The notes: generated by a model from the sequence alone, not told the origin. A DNA stretch of 64,000 nucleotides from Aphrocallistes beatrix (GCA_963281255.1 OY725503.1:3348001-3412000); one strand, 5' to 3'; shown: positions 1 through 11,602, numbered from the stretch's first letter. Program-made: numbers and translations.

Positions 1-293
1 ACCCCACAAGACCAAGCTGGTAACGGAAAAGTTGGAAAGTCTGAGAGTTGTAGAGCTAGATCATCCTCCCTAATCACCAGACCTCGCTCCATGCGACTTT
101 TGGCTCTTCCCTAAGCTGAAGAAACACCTGTCAGGGAGGGAATTCGAAAGTCGGGCTCACCTCGGATCGGCGATTTTTCTGTATATGAAAGGTATACCAC
201 GAGAAGACTTCAAAACATTTTTTTTGATTGGATTAAGAGGCTAAAACTAGTTATACAGCATCAAGAAGAGTATTTCGAGAAATTGCAGCATTG
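1..293 (+). pseudogene. mariner transposase C-terminal relic
   Basis: The last part of a mariner-family transposase, cut by the window start. In the frame covering about 49-215 one reads the block ending SPDLAPCDFWLFPKLKKHL, which carries the third catalytic aspartate of mariner enzymes. The usual tyrosine codon before SPDLAP is a TAA stop. Around 218-224, in a T-run, the frame shifts; the next frame gives FDWIKRLKLVIQHQEEYFEKL and stops near 291, matching the usual mariner C-terminus. It is therefore a dead copy. The left end lies outside the window and I could not place the right terminal repeat. Confidence 0.8.
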
Positions 294-430
294 ATATTAA
301 TTATATTACTAGTTTGGGGAAAGTATACTATGATAACGATTACTTATTGAATGCCCGTAATATATCAGAGCAATTACAACGATGTATGAATCACAGATTT
401 CAATATTCATTTACTAATATGTCATGAAAT

Positions 431-691
431 ATCTGCATACACTTTCTACTAGACCTAGGATACATAGGCGCCGGAGCCGGTCTAGCGGGCACCGGGCCAA
501 TGTTTACGCCAAGTTACTTCATAGTCACATTAAATACACTAATTTCGATGGATCTGGGCATATTATACAATATATGTTATCAGCTTCCTTGGTTACCCGG
601 ATCACTGCGGAAGTGCTTCCGGCGCCCCTCTTACATAACTCCATTATGGAGGTTTCACTGTTCTAGTTATGGAAGTGGCGGGCAATCTTAA
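431..691 (+). CDS. possible membrane-protein fragment, unrecognised
   Basis: An open stretch reading LLDLGYIGAGAGLAG, then a hydrophobic segment (PSYFIVTLNTLISMDLGILY) and an Arg-rich tail ending in TAA. The glycine-rich hydrophobic block resembles a transporter helix such as those of the MFS class, but it is too short for assignment. It may be an isolated exon, a relic or chance. The segment 420-660 is less AT-rich than its surroundings. Confidence 0.2.
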   Translation: MCIHFLLDLGYIGAGAGLAGTGPMFTPSYFIVTLNTLISMDLGILYNICYQLPWLPGSLRKCFRRPSYITPLWRFHCSSYGSGGQS

Positions 692-1018
692 TCCTTAAGT
701 GGGCCACAAATCTGTCAGTTCTTGTTAAGAAAAATGCCAAAGTGGCGCAGTAGTGTATCATGGTGTTCGTTAAAAGTATACTTCAAGGTGCACACCCCAG
801 AATCCGTGCCAGAATTTCATCAATTATCCTTATAGTTTTGTCAGGAGAGATATTAAGCGGAAAACCCTAATCATTTCAATATACGTACTGGTAATTTACC
901 ATAGAAAGTTCATTAGAAAAATATATGGAAACAATGTAACTAAAATTATACGTACTTATAAAAGCAAAAATAACTAAGTAAAATAAATTGAATCATTATA
1001 TAATGATTATAGAAAATA

Positions 1019-1723
1019 CACTACCCGGACAAAAGTATTTGCACCCTTCATTATCTTACGTGCATTTAATACTAAAATGGGTCTATTCATGAAGATTAAA
1101 ACTCCGAAACGGTAAGTGATACAACTAATCGGGTTTCAAATTTTGAATCTTAAATCAGACTCTTAATAGCTCTTAGAGTTTGAATACTTTTCCCTTCATG
1201 AAAAGATCAATTTAGTACTATTTGTATGAGGAATAATATAGTGTACAAATACTTTTGTCCGGTTAGTGCAGTGTTTCCCATCCTTTCTCTTTGTAACGCC
1301 CCCCTAAAGTGCTTGAAACTTCCAGAAGGCCCCCCCATACTACGATGTATGCAAGCAGCATTATAGGTGGTCAAAGATAATTTTAACGTGTCTACTAGTA
1401 TCCTGGGTATTATTATTGAAATGACATTGTATAATCCATTTTTAGAATTCCTTGCTTAAGAAGCCATCTGTAACTGTTGATCCAAAACCGAGACATATAA
1501 CACTTTGGATATATTCTGATTGATGAATAATTTTTTGGGCAGCTTGTAATTGAGCAACACAACAATGTTACAATGATATTTACATATATAACAATAAATT
1601 CTCATTCAGTGCCCCCTTCTCAACGCTCCCCACAACGCCCCCTTCCTCTCCAGCGCCCCCCTGAGGCAAGCAAATGCCCCCTGGGGGGCGGTAGAGCCCC
1701 CGTTGGGAACCACTGGGTTAGTG
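1019..1723. mobile_element. Tc1/mariner-type MITE, split by a hAT MITE
   Basis: The left terminal repeat begins CACTACCCGGACAAAAGTAT after TA at 1017-1018. The right terminal repeat ends CTTTTGTCCGGTTAGTG. The hAT MITE at 1269-1715 inserted within the last eight bases (GGTTAGTG) and duplicated them, so the true right end is at 1723 and is followed by TA (1724-1725). Taking out the insert gives about 258 bp with TA target duplication. It belongs to the same group as 2139-2629 and 39677-40116. Confidence 0.75.
1269..1715. mobile_element. hAT-type MITE, 8-bp TSD GGTTAGTG
   Basis: Ends CAGTGTTTCCCATCC and GTTGGGAACCACTG are typical hAT terminal repeats. The 8-bp duplication GGTTAGTG lies at 1261-1268 and 1716-1723. 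C-runs (CGCCCCCC type) fill the sub-terminal parts. No coding capacity is seen. Confidence 0.85.
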
Positions 1724-1744
1724 TATATTGATATTCAGCCTCAA

Positions 1745-1872
1745 TTTCACACCAAAATTAGGCGGGGCCATTTTGTATTACAATCACTAACACGCGGGTC
1801 CCATAATAGAGTGTTTGAAAAGAGTCGCGACCCATCAATTTGGTCTCGCGGGCCCCAGGTTGCCCACCGCTG
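1745..1872. mobile_element. possible right end of another hAT MITE
   Basis: The sequence ends GCCCACCGCTG near 1872 after GGTCTCGCGGGCCCC, a common hAT right-end style. I could not find a matching left end or target duplication. 1873-2136 holds nothing I recognise. Confidence 0.3.
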
Positions 1873-2138
1873 AGTTATGATGTGGGGAATTACATTCCTA
1901 TAGATTGTCTTTGCTTTTTGCTCTTTGATTTCTAACTAGAGTAATTATTCTTGAAGATCTATTCCTCTATGTATTAAATCAGAATTAATTGATACTTAAT
2001 TGTATTGGAATTATGTTTATAAAACAATAAAAGAACTTAGTTCACTTCTGCTTCTCACACTGTGGATGTACGTGTACGTATATTTTAAAATATGTGACTA
2101 GTAAATCAAATTAATCCCTATGACCATGCATGCACATA

Positions 2139-2629
2139 CACTGTCTGGACAAAAGTATTCGTACACCCCAAAGTTACCATACAAATAGTTATAATACTAA
2201 GCTAATTAGCGAGTCAAGGGCTTTTAATTTGTAAGAGATACGCTTAATTTAACTTATTTCAGAATTCGAATTCTCCACATTCGGATTACTAACTTTATAT
2301 TCTTTCCACTCAATTACTCTCTCAAAAACGATTAAACATTTTCAAACTGTGCCACCTCGTACCACGAATACCATAATAATAATATACAATGGTGATAACT
2401 CGTGATATGTGGCATAGGGTAGCAAATGCTGAAAATACTATATCTTGAAGGAGAGTAATTAGGTTGAAAGCTTACAAAGTGAGTATTTTGAATGTGAAGA
2501 AAACGAATTTGAAGCCAGATTTAGTGTATCTGTTACTAATCGAATGTTTTTAACTTCACGAATTGATTACAATTATAACAATTTGGATGGAAAATATTGA
2601 GGGGTACGAATACTTTTGTCCAGGGAGTG
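2139..2629. mobile_element. Tc1/mariner-type MITE, TA target site
   Basis: Starts CACTGTCTGGACAAAAGTAT after TA at 2137-2138 and ends ACTTTTGTCCAGGGAGTG before TA at 2630-2631. The inverted arms extend inward (GTACACCCC against GGGGTAC). It is 491 bp and non-coding. Confidence 0.8.
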
Positions 2630-2776
2630 TATATTGTAACGTTCATCAAATTATCGCGCCAAATGAAAGCAGCTACTTTATCATTATACTAAGTTAGAAT
2701 CCTTTGAACCAAAAGATTATACGATTTACGTATATAAGAAGCATCTCCAAGATGTGGCTAAAAGGATGAAAAGTAG

Positions 2777-2966
2777 CACAGGTGGCTCCGCTTATTCGGG
2801 ACACTGTGGATATGTTGTCCCGATTAAGCAGAGTTTCCAATTAACCAATGAAATCTACAAGTAGTATTCTAGCTTCTATGCTTGGGAACTATTCCGTTCC
2901 TGGAGACTTGTCCCAATAAAGCGTTTGTCCCAATTAACTGGTGTCCCGATTGAGCGGAGTTGACTG
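2777..2966. mobile_element. pogo/Tigger-like MITE
   Basis: The right end, GAGCGGAGTTGACTG followed by TA, is the usual Tigger-like terminus. The left end (GTGGCTCCGCTTATTCGGG) is a diverged partner. Internal CCCGATTAAGC and CCCAATTAAC motifs repeat in both orientations. 2630-2776 holds nothing I recognise. Confidence 0.55.
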
Positions 2967-3850
2967 TATTTTAATGCATAGAGAAATATCCATATTGAGA
3001 ATTCTAAATATGGAATTTGATAGTGGAATAACTCCCCATTTAACCGTTGAGTTCTCAGGTATATCATAAAATATGACTATAACTTATATAAAAAATATTA
3101 ATAGAAAGTTATCAGAGGCGGTGGTATCATGTGAAGTAAATAAATTCTGGTCCGTTGCAAGTTTCCCTCTATCTTATCAGCAAGTCGCCACAAAGCCATC
3201 CGAACTTGATAAGAGAGAATAAAATTCTGATATATACGCATATATGTACATAGAATCTAACCATGAATATAGCAATTATTAATTAGCAGTAACATAATAT
3301 CAGAGCAATATCATTGACCATATTAAGAGCTCAAATGATCAAGTCTACTCAACATACCACCTAATTTGAAGCTATGTATTAGTATGATCTAACATTACAT
3401 ATTATAGCATGCCTTCATATAACAGTTTAGAGAGAATAAGAATACTCCAGAGCTATTATTTCCATCAATTCATTGACTGAATGCGAATTAGTCCTAGATT
3501 GAAACAACATAATTATATATGCGCAGTATCACTGGAATTAAGGAAGTCAACAGATTGTATCAGATTGTAAGTGGTTAATACCTTGATTACACCATGCATA
3601 AGCCAATATTGCAACTAGTAAGGCATATATTTCCCAATTGGTTATCATTAGCCATTATATTGTAATAATAGCCTCTTTTCCATATACGAGAATAATTAAA
3701 TAATAACAGCAATTTAGTGTGCATACACATTGTAGACATATCAACTACCATCACTTGTATCAGGAGTATATAAAGGATAGAATATTTACTTTGCAATATA
3801 CTCAACCAATTTAAGATAATTGTCTTAATTCAAATTGTTTTTCCGCTGAA
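2967..3850. other. intergenic, no feature recognised
   Basis: AT-rich sequence without a convincing ORF or repeat family. It contains whatever promoter drives the small gene at 3851. Confidence 0.4.
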
Positions 3851-4210
3851 ATGTCGATTAATATATCGGGAAGAAGACAAATTAGGAAGCCGAACTTCGC
3901 GAAGAGAAGTTCTAGAAAAAGAGTCCTTGATGTGAACGTGATCTCACCCTACCTCATTTCAGGATGGGAAGAAAAACTCGAAATCAACCCTCAAATGATG
4001 TACAATGAAGAAGTTCTAAATCTTGTCAAGGTAAACCTGAAACAGCCGATCGTAAACCTTATTCAGATAGAACACCTGAAATATTTTTTAGGCGATTACC
4101 TCTCAGAATATTTGCAAAATGTTTCAGATGCAATGAGTTTAGAGAGAGAAAAGAGAGACTTGAGATTGAAAGAAATTTATGAGAAACGTAAATTATCTAC
4201 CAAGAAGTAG
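3851..4210 (+). CDS. 119-aa basic protein of unknown function
   Basis: A clean single-exon frame with an ATG start, 119 residues. The N-terminal 25 residues are strongly basic (SGRRQIRKPNFAKRSSRKR). The centre (about 30-85) is a mixed hydrophobic region with NLVKVNLKQPIVNLIQIEH. The C-terminal third is a charged, helix-prone stretch (SLEREKRDLRLKEIYEKRK) likely to form a coiled coil. No signal peptide or membrane helix is evident. A canonical AATAAA lies 66 bp after the stop, which supports a transcribed gene. I do not recognise the family; the basic tail would fit a nucleic-acid or microtubule binder, but that is only a guess. Confidence 0.6.
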   Translation: MSINISGRRQIRKPNFAKRSSRKRVLDVNVISPYLISGWEEKLEINPQMMYNEEVLNLVKVNLKQPIVNLIQIEHLKYFLGDYLSEYLQNVSDAMSLEREKRDLRLKEIYEKRKLSTKK

Positions 4211-4275
4211 TTATGTATACAGCTGGGATAAATACACATATTAAAGTGTGCTTAAGTTTAATTAAAAGTTATTAA

Positions 4276-4281
4276 AATAAA
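4276..4281 (+). promoter_or_regulatory. polyadenylation signal AATAAA
   Basis: AATAAA in the AT-rich stretch just after the stop codon of the small gene at 3851-4210. The position suits its 3' end. Confidence 0.5.
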
Positions 4282-4414
4282 AACTTTATTTACTTTACCA
4301 CTCAATTACAAAAAATCGCAGGCATTCATGATTCTTGAACTATAAACTAAATCACACACATATGGTGTGAGCGCTGGTGCATGGCCTGGGACAGTGCTAA
4401 CACACTTACTAGTA

Positions 4415-4590
4415 CACTAAGTCCTCTCTAATTGTCCACCATTGGGTAATGGGATCCTAAGTGGACAATTTGAGAACCCTGGACAATTAGAGAATTCGAA
4501 GTGTGTGTGCACATAGTACTCCTATTCTGGTAAGTGGACAAATAGAGAATCTGGACAATTACAGAAGTAGACAATTATAGAGGACTGACT
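4415..4590. mobile_element. small MITE, pogo-like
   Basis: Inverted ends: AAGTCCTCTCTAATTGTCCAC on the left and GTAGACAATTATAGAGGACTG on the right. Internal copies of GGACAATT(A/T)GAGAA occur in the body. It is about 176 bp with no coding. Confidence 0.6.
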
Positions 4591-6226
4591 GAACTATTTA
4601 CTGATTAGCTATGGTTTGCTATTATGGCTTACAGACACTAATTTTCTTCTGATGCATTAAACTCATTATATGCAGGTGGTGCATACTGAAAGTAAGGTCA
4701 TTATAACAATTTGAATATATTAGATAATTATTAATATTTTTTAATTTACATGATTTAATTTGTTAGCAAATGCATGCTCAAAAATGGGATTGAACTAGTT
4801 GAGCAATTGACTTAAAAGTGTGGTACAACCTGATCTCAATTCGGAGGGAGGGATTGATGGATCAGACTGGGTTGGGGTTACTTTGGTGTAGGCTGATTCA
4901 ATTGTAAAATGATGATGCAGAATGTGATTCACCTGCTAGTCTGGAGCAAGAGGCATAAATTAAATCTTGTCGACTCATTTTGTCTTGAACAAACAAAAGA
5001 GAACAAGTTGACTAATATATAGTGTCCATATATTACATGAAATGGCTACAAGTTTCTGCTAAAAAAATACAATAAAAAGGCTACAAACACTATAATTCAA
5101 AACCTGTGTCTATAACCATAAATATCTTTATCATCAAAAATTATAGCAAACAAGTCTATTTCAGCTTTTGAACCTTCGTACTATTCCTTAAATAACTAGC
5201 ACCAAAGACAAATAGAAATAAACTGACTACTACAAGTATTATGCATTAATGCATAATATCTGTGATGCATGTGTAATATAATATATGTATGCAGGAATAA
5301 GTTAATGTTTATTAATTTCATCTAGTAACTAGGTATATGAAGTAAGTCCCTGATGCTAATACGAGTGTAGCTTACAAATGATTTTTCAAATTTAGTTCAT
5401 ATTAATTCATGTTTTTTAGAAGGAAGTAAACTCTAAGGGCAAAGTACTTGAATAATGTAAGAGATTTCATAATATTATTTGGTAGAAATTTTAGTTGTTA
5501 ATGCTAGAATTAGTCCTAACTTTAGCTTTAAATTAATTTAATACTAATATTATTGCAAACGACGTAATGTTGTTGAACTTTTTTGATTACATGTAAGCAT
5601 GTTGTGCAAACCTGAGAACCTTACACTCAGTCAGATCTACGTAGGTTGAGTAAGAATTATTCCAAGTTAGCGAGAGCGGCTTAGAAGTCTGATTAACTCT
5701 GAGAATTGGTCACAAATCTAGTAAGCATACGTACGTATTCATTGTATTAAATTAGCAACTGTAAGACATGATAAGTAGTATATATCTACGTAATTAATTT
5801 ATAGCTAACATGACAGCATTTCATCAAAATTGACGAACTGAAATCGGAAACAGATGATCAAATCAACTAAGAGAATAAAATCTGGAATCTCAACCTTTCG
5901 AGGAGAGGTAATGAGAAATTCTTCTGTTGTGTGATTTTGAATTTATTTACTAGCTCAAGCCTCAGGGAAGGGAGCTTCAATATTTGTCATTCAAAAGGAG
6001 TCAGTTAGGAAAAGGTAATTATGGGAGTTTCTCTAGAGCTTGAATTGAGAAAATCGGTGGTAGTTAAGAATATTGGGGTAGAGTATTTGGTCTAAAATAT
6101 TACTAACTTTTCTTCAGAGCCGTGACCTAATGGCTATATAGTATATTTAAAACAAAAAACACAAGTCAATTGGGATTTGTATACATTTTAATTAAATACA
6201 AAGTGTACACAAATATCCAAAATATT
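4591..6226. other. intergenic, no feature recognised
   Basis: AT-rich sequence with no convincing ORF, RNA gene or terminal repeats. Confidence 0.4.
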
Positions 6227-7298
6227 CTACACATGATTGGCGTAGTTCCCATATTTGACTCTTAGGAGGTTGTTATGGTATTTCTGAACAAGAGGCTTGA
6301 TCTTAAGATTGATATTAGTTAGCTGTCTTTGCTGCCTGCAGTACCTGGATAAGAGCATGGCGATGACGTAAAGGTAGTTGATATTCAGGATTACAGTATA
6401 AAACGCGTACATGAGAACAGACACATCCTCAAAGTAAGCGAGGATATTCAGAAAACTAGACCTAGCATGTGGTGATGCTAGAACAAAGAAGTGAGCCAAA
6501 ATAGATAATACACCATAAATGGAATGAGGAATTGTGATACAAAATATCGCAATTGAAACTAGAATAGATGCTATTTTGAAGCACAAAGAGATCTCTCAGT
6601 GTAGTAGGATGCCCTGTCTTTAAACAGTCTGGCTTCAATCTCTCTACTCTTGAGTTGTTTGTACAAACGGCGGGAGTAGGACAAATATGTCAGAAAATCA
6701 GATAAGTATGCAATTGCTAGTACTGCATCTACTAAGATTAGTAACTCACTCCTGTAAGAAGGAATACATTCTGAATGGGACAACTTGTATAGGCCTGCAA
6801 TAACAACGCATCTAATCGCTGTGTAGGCCATCCATCGGATAATGGTGCATTTGTAAGGACTGTGAAGGTAAGCCAGCCATAACACCTTAAGCAAGAGGCA
6901 CAGAATTGGGAAGTGACAGTTGTAAGATATCAATGCGACATAATTGAAAAGGGAAGAATACTTTTTTAGAATGATTAAGAATCTCAGATTCGAATCGTTG
7001 CCATAGAATCTCCATGATGGAAGGTCATAGAAAAATTCTGCTAAATTAAAAATTATTTCCAATGTAACAATCACAATGATAAAATTAGATATAATGGCTT
7101 TAATTTTTAGGTTTTTTGATGGTTTTGAAAACTAGGAAGCATAAGTTTGTCAAAATGTATGCTCTTGATCTCGATAAAGAGATTATACCTTCGTCTAATG
7201 TAGTAGACTAGTATAAACACGGCAAACAAACAGAAAGAAAATGTTAATAAAGAAATGCTATTGTTTTCTATTTCATATATACGAGATGAAGTTTTCAT
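6227..7298 (-). pseudogene. seven-helix receptor-like gene with two frame changes
   Basis: Three adjacent minus-strand frames together describe a seven-helix protein of about 330-350 residues. An ATG at 7298 starts MKTSSRIYEIENN and helix 1 (LTFSFCLFAVFILVYYI). After a frame change near 7105-7130 come helices 2-5 (IISNFIIVIVTLEIIFN; CHFPILCLLLKVLWLAYL; WMAYTAIRCVVIAGLY; LILVDAVLAIAYLSDFL) and a basic loop. A second change near 6585-6592 leads to helices 6 and 7 (FKIASILVSIAIFCITIP; YTVILNINYLYVIAMLL) and a polar tail ending NYANHV. Helix count and the large loop before helix 6 fit a GPCR-like receptor, but I see no family-defining motif such as DRY. It could be a pseudogene or carry assembly errors. 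An ORF at 7384-7569 on the same strand could be an upstream exon. Confidence 0.5.
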
Positions 7299-7948
7299 TG
7301 TTAGTTTCCTAATTTCAAGACCTAAAATGTATACTGATGCTACGTATATATATATCAATAAGATTTGATAAAACGCTCATCCATTAGTGTACTTGAGCAT
7401 TTAGAAATGCTAATCCACTACTAACATTATTGCTGAGTTGTAGTGAATATGCATCTGTGAAATGTACAGATGGTATAATGATCATTTTAACATTAGTTAA
7501 CATAGAATTAGCATTAGTAATATACTTGCACTTGTGTTGGAATGTTTCATAAAGGAAAATTTGCTCCAATACTAGATTTCATTTTCATCAGTGTGTTGCA
7601 TAAAATACAAGCTATGTGGAACTAGCGAGACAGTACCCGAATTAAGCTCGGGAGATCGAATAACATTGTAATTACTATACTACGTACTATGTTACAATAC
7701 AAAATCATCTTGATGTCTACAATTAATGCTTAGGTGATAATCAGGAGGAATTAAATCCACATTTCAAATTACAAATCCATGACACAAGTATGAGGAATTC
7801 AGTGGAGTGTATGGCGTATAGCATAGCAAGACTATTGCATAATGTAGGTTGAAATGCACCGTATCTATGTTGTATTACCATATATACAACATATTTCGTA
7901 TGCAAGTATGTTATAGTTTTGGAATAGGTTTAGCAATATAGACTATTG
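7299..7948. other. upstream region of the receptor-like gene
   Basis: Contains a minus-strand 61-residue open frame (7384-7569) rich in Asn and Ser. It might be an N-terminal extracellular exon of the receptor-like gene, but I could not find a matching splice pair. Nothing else is recognised. Confidence 0.25.
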
Positions 7949-7956
7949 AAAAACAT

Positions 7957-8174
7957 CAGGGCTCTTTACAAGTTACCAACTCTGATGATTGGAGTAACTG
8001 TGAGTCATCTGACTCAGCCCAAACTCTGATAACTCAGTCACCGAGTCATCTGGCCCATTCCAAATTCTAGAAACGATTACTCTAGTCATCAAGCCATGAC
8101 TTTAGTCATCGAGTCATGGCTTGATGACTAGAGTCATCGTGTCTGACTCGATTGCTCGTGATAACTCATAAGTC
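7957..8174. mobile_element. hAT-type MITE made of GAGTCATC motifs
   Basis: Begins CAGGGCTCTTTACAAG. The flanking 8-bp direct repeat AAAAACAT is at 7949-7956 and 8175-8182. The body is a series of GAGTCATC, GACTCAG and ATGACT words in both orientations, including a palindromic pair around 8080-8120. The right terminal repeat is degenerate. Confidence 0.6.
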
Positions 8175-8182
8175 AAAAACAT

Positions 8183-9769
8183 ATATATCAGTTTAGGCAG
8201 TCATTAGTAAAGCAAAAAGCAAACTCAATAAGTATATCAATATCTACCGAGAAAATTCCAAAAATAAAAAGTTTTATTTTTCATTTCAGAAAATACCTAT
8301 GAATACTCAAATTGTTACAAAATATACTCTTTTTTTGTATAATATTCCAAATAGAGTTCTTTAGCGTAGCTTTTGCATGGCTATACTCTATGTGTATGTA
8401 CGGTATATGGCATCATTCCATCAACGAGATCCTAAAGATCTAGTAAACAGATTTGTACCAAATTTGGACCGAATAATCCTTAAAGTTTTAGATGTCATTT
8501 TCATTAAATATTTGTTATTCGAATTTATCTTAGCCCAATTTTAATGAATTAATGGTATTTATTCCATTTTGACCGAATATAGAGAGAGTAATCGTAAATA
8601 ATGAAAGCCTTCGTTACGGACAATGAATAACTTATCCATAACTTGAGTACATTCTCAACACTTATTTGGAATTTTTCTGAAAAACTTGAGTAGATTTGGA
8701 ATTTTCTTATCTTGGATTTTGGAATTTTCTCTTATCTACAATATATTATTCTTTGTTACTTTAGAGGGTTAGATAATAACGGTGAAATGTTCTAATCTGC
8801 TAGAAAGCAGACAGACAACTATGAAGCCCTGTATGCATATTTATACAGACAAATTAATAACAAATATTTCAGTCTTTAGACAGATTAACATTAATTCTGC
8901 TATATCATACAATTTTTATCCTCGATGATAATAGGTTGCTTTTCCATCATAAATATAGATTAATTGTAGTAGGCTATGGTTATGCAGAACCCATCGAATT
9001 TTCTAAGGTAAGTGCATCAAGTTAAGATGACTGATGGATATCCATGGTGTGTGTCAAGTTACGATGAAACAGGTCTACAATCCATAGACCTTTCTAAGAT
9101 TTGGAACGTAGACATTTTTATATACAATTAATTGCATTATTAAGGTCTGCAATTCATCGATTTTTCTAAGGATTGGAATACGTCGAACCTACATTTGTAA
9201 ATTACAATCTCAACTAAATTCACTCTACCTTAAATGCCATAGAGCCACCGATGGAGACTGAAAATGGGCCGAAGGACACCCTATGACCTGTTTCTCCGGG
9301 ACTTTTGAATTCGCAGTATTTCATTGTTTCAATTCTTGCTTAACACCTGAAGTCTCTTCTATTCTATCCATCTACCTAAAATACTATAGAGTCCTCACAT
9401 GAGACTGAATAAAGTAGTGAACACTTTACTCAGAACCACTTTAATCTGATGTTAATATTGTGTCACTCTCTGATCTAATAATATCTTAGCGAGCAATTAA
9501 AATACGCCAGATTAAATTGATTTGATGAGAACTATCAAATCGATTCAATCTGACGTATTTTAAATGCATAATGCTTAAAACCGATTTCAGGTAATCAAGT
9601 GTGACATCTTTTACCAAGAGCCCCCCCTTTACGCTCGCTTTTAGCCCTGCTGGCTTTAGCGCCCGGATCCGATCCTGGACTACGAGATAATCTGAGCCTA
9701 AATGAGCAGTGGTCACACCTGCTTCAAACCCTTCCACCACTACTGGTTGAGGCTAAACATTAAGTATGG
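8183..9769. other. intergenic; weak repeat of a TTTCTAAG unit; one odd G/C patch
   Basis: Around 8989, 9073 and 9146 three imperfect copies of a unit with CCATCGA...TTTTCTAAGG occur. At 9600-9740 there is a less AT-rich patch with a C-run and a minus-strand 84-residue open frame (9486-9740) whose product I do not recognise. No RNA gene could be assigned. Confidence 0.3.
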
Positions 9770-10711
9770 TCATATTAAAATCGACTTGCATCTATGGAAT
9801 CTAGCACCTTTCTAGTATAGAAATGAAATCAAGTCATGACGCAAAATATTTTTTTAGTTCGAAAACGACTATTTTCTCTTGATTAAATATATTTATATCT
9901 TCCAATATTCAGTTATCAATTCAATAGACTAAAATATGAAGTATAGTCATATAATGTACCTGACATTTAATATTTTTTTGAGATATTTCTTTTTCCTAAA
10001 CACATAGACATTTATGACCCACCTGTAAATATATTAGGAATTTGGACTGTAAAATAATCTTTACTATTAAAACTCGATAAATGTTTGTGCGTGAATATAT
10101 ATATAACTCTGTAACGAATTGATTGAAGAAACTGCCAGGCACAGAGAGCTGATTTTCGGCATGTGGGAGTCTTTTGGCTATGGCTCCACTAAGTTCTGAC
10201 ATCAGACGAAAATGTCGACTCATCACGGAATTATGACATCATTGTCACCTTTTTTATAATTAGAAATTTCAGTTTTTCGGCTATAACTCAGCCATTTTTG
10301 GTGCTAATTAGAAGGCTGAAATTTTAATAGAATGTGTATACTAATATTATTCACATGTGAGACAGCTATTATCAAAAAATGATAACTCATCACTCTGTAA
10401 TGACATCATCATTACGCATCAAAAATTTAAAAATTGACAAATTTGATGATTTATCGAGTGATATCGATTTTAGCAGTGAGACAAACATATTTAGAGTTGT
10501 ATCTCCCTTATAATTAATCAATGTGAGCCCAGACGTCCAAAGGGCGTCTCTGGCGGACACAAAGTGTCCGCCAACCGCGCAGTGCAAGCAAGCGAAGCGC
10601 GCTTAAAATAATCCTTATTATTTTCAAGTAAAATTAAAGTGGGATATTAAATCCACATGTGTAAGTATAATGCATCAGCAAAATTCGTTGCAGAACCTTT
10701 GAAGCACCCTG
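9770..10711. mobile_element. relative of the 49431-50022 MITE, interrupted by a Helitron-like insert
   Basis: The blocks AATCTAGCACC(T/C)TTCTAG at 9800 and AACCTTTGAAGCACCCTGTA at 10692 match the element at 49431-50022 in order and orientation. The Helitron-like copy at 10058-10604 separates them. The left terminus is too diverged to place, so the start is approximate. Confidence 0.5.
10058..10604 (+). mobile_element. non-autonomous Helitron-like element
   Basis: Starts TCTTTACTATTAAAACTCG after A, like Helitron 5' ends. It ends in a GC-rich block (CCGCGCAGTGCAAGCAAGCG) able to pair as CGCGC/GCGCG or CAAGCG/CGCTTG just before the end. No TIR or target duplication is seen. Shared landmarks with other copies: GAAACTGCCAGGCAC, CACTAAGTTCTGA, GACATCATCATTACGC and GACACAAAGTGTCCGCC. 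Other copies: 38677-39203 and 50612-51144 (full), plus fragments. The terminus CTTG differs from canonical CTRR, so the class assignment is inference. Confidence 0.6.
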
Positions 10712-10824
10712 TAGACTAATCAGAGGGCACACAGCAAGTAAACGAAGTTTTATTAACAACAAAAATCCGCAAGATCTAACCTAAAACGAATTAAATGATG
10801 TCTCTGATGTGAAAAAATTATATA

Positions 10825-11602
10825 CAGGGTGGCCCATAAGTTCTGTCCCAAGCTTCATTAGGTATAAAATTTTTTATACTCAAACAGTCTTAGTTATTAT
10901 GGTCTTTAGAGATTGTAATTCGAATACTTTCAACGATTTAAAAAGATTTTTCGAGTCTGAGACCTAAAACTGTGTTTTGTATGGTGAGTTTGGTGAATAA
11001 AAAATGTGTCCTGGTTCGCAGCGAAAATCGCAAATCAGGTCCCGCTGCTTCTGTATAAATTGTCTACATAATCGATGTTCCATGACGATTTAACACCAGA
11101 TACCTTTCATTCACCATAGAAATATTTCACGAATCCACTGAATTCATTTTCAGACATAAGAAAAAGTTATTCATTCGCAGTTCAAATTAGGTATATTTTG
11201 CAAAATTCCCTAAATGGCACTTTTTTTCACATCACAAAAAAATCTGATCCAATTTGTCCCCAAAATCCACTGATCTTCACATCGTACATGTATATTTCTA
11301 CAAATTTAGTGTGTTCGAGGAAAATGTGAGAGCTATTTTTTCCGAGAATTTGAAGACTCTAGAAAGATAATTCGAAAAGCAGTGGCCTCTGATTCGCGAT
11401 TTTCGCTGCGAACCAGGACACATTTTTTATTCACCAAACTCACCGTACAAAACACAGTTCTAGGTCTCAGACTCGAAAAATCTTTTTAAATCGTTGAAAG
11501 TATTCGAATTACAACATCTAAAGACAATAATAACTAATATTGTTTGAGTATAAGAAATTTTATACCAAATAAAGCTTGGGACATAACTTATGGCCCACCC
11601 TG
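10825..11602. mobile_element. long-TIR element with TA target site
   Basis: Ends CAGGGTGGCCCATAAGTTCT and AACTTATGGCCCACCCTG, flanked by TA at 10823-10824 and 11603-11604. The inverted arms run for roughly 230 bp each and include AAATGTGTCCTGGTTCGCAG and its complement. It is 778 bp, non-coding, mariner-like. A decayed copy lies at 31985-32655. Confidence 0.8.

Noticed and set aside
9486-9740. 84-residue minus-strand frame in a G/C-richer patch
   Set aside because: No recognisable motif, splice context or conservation; it may be chance.
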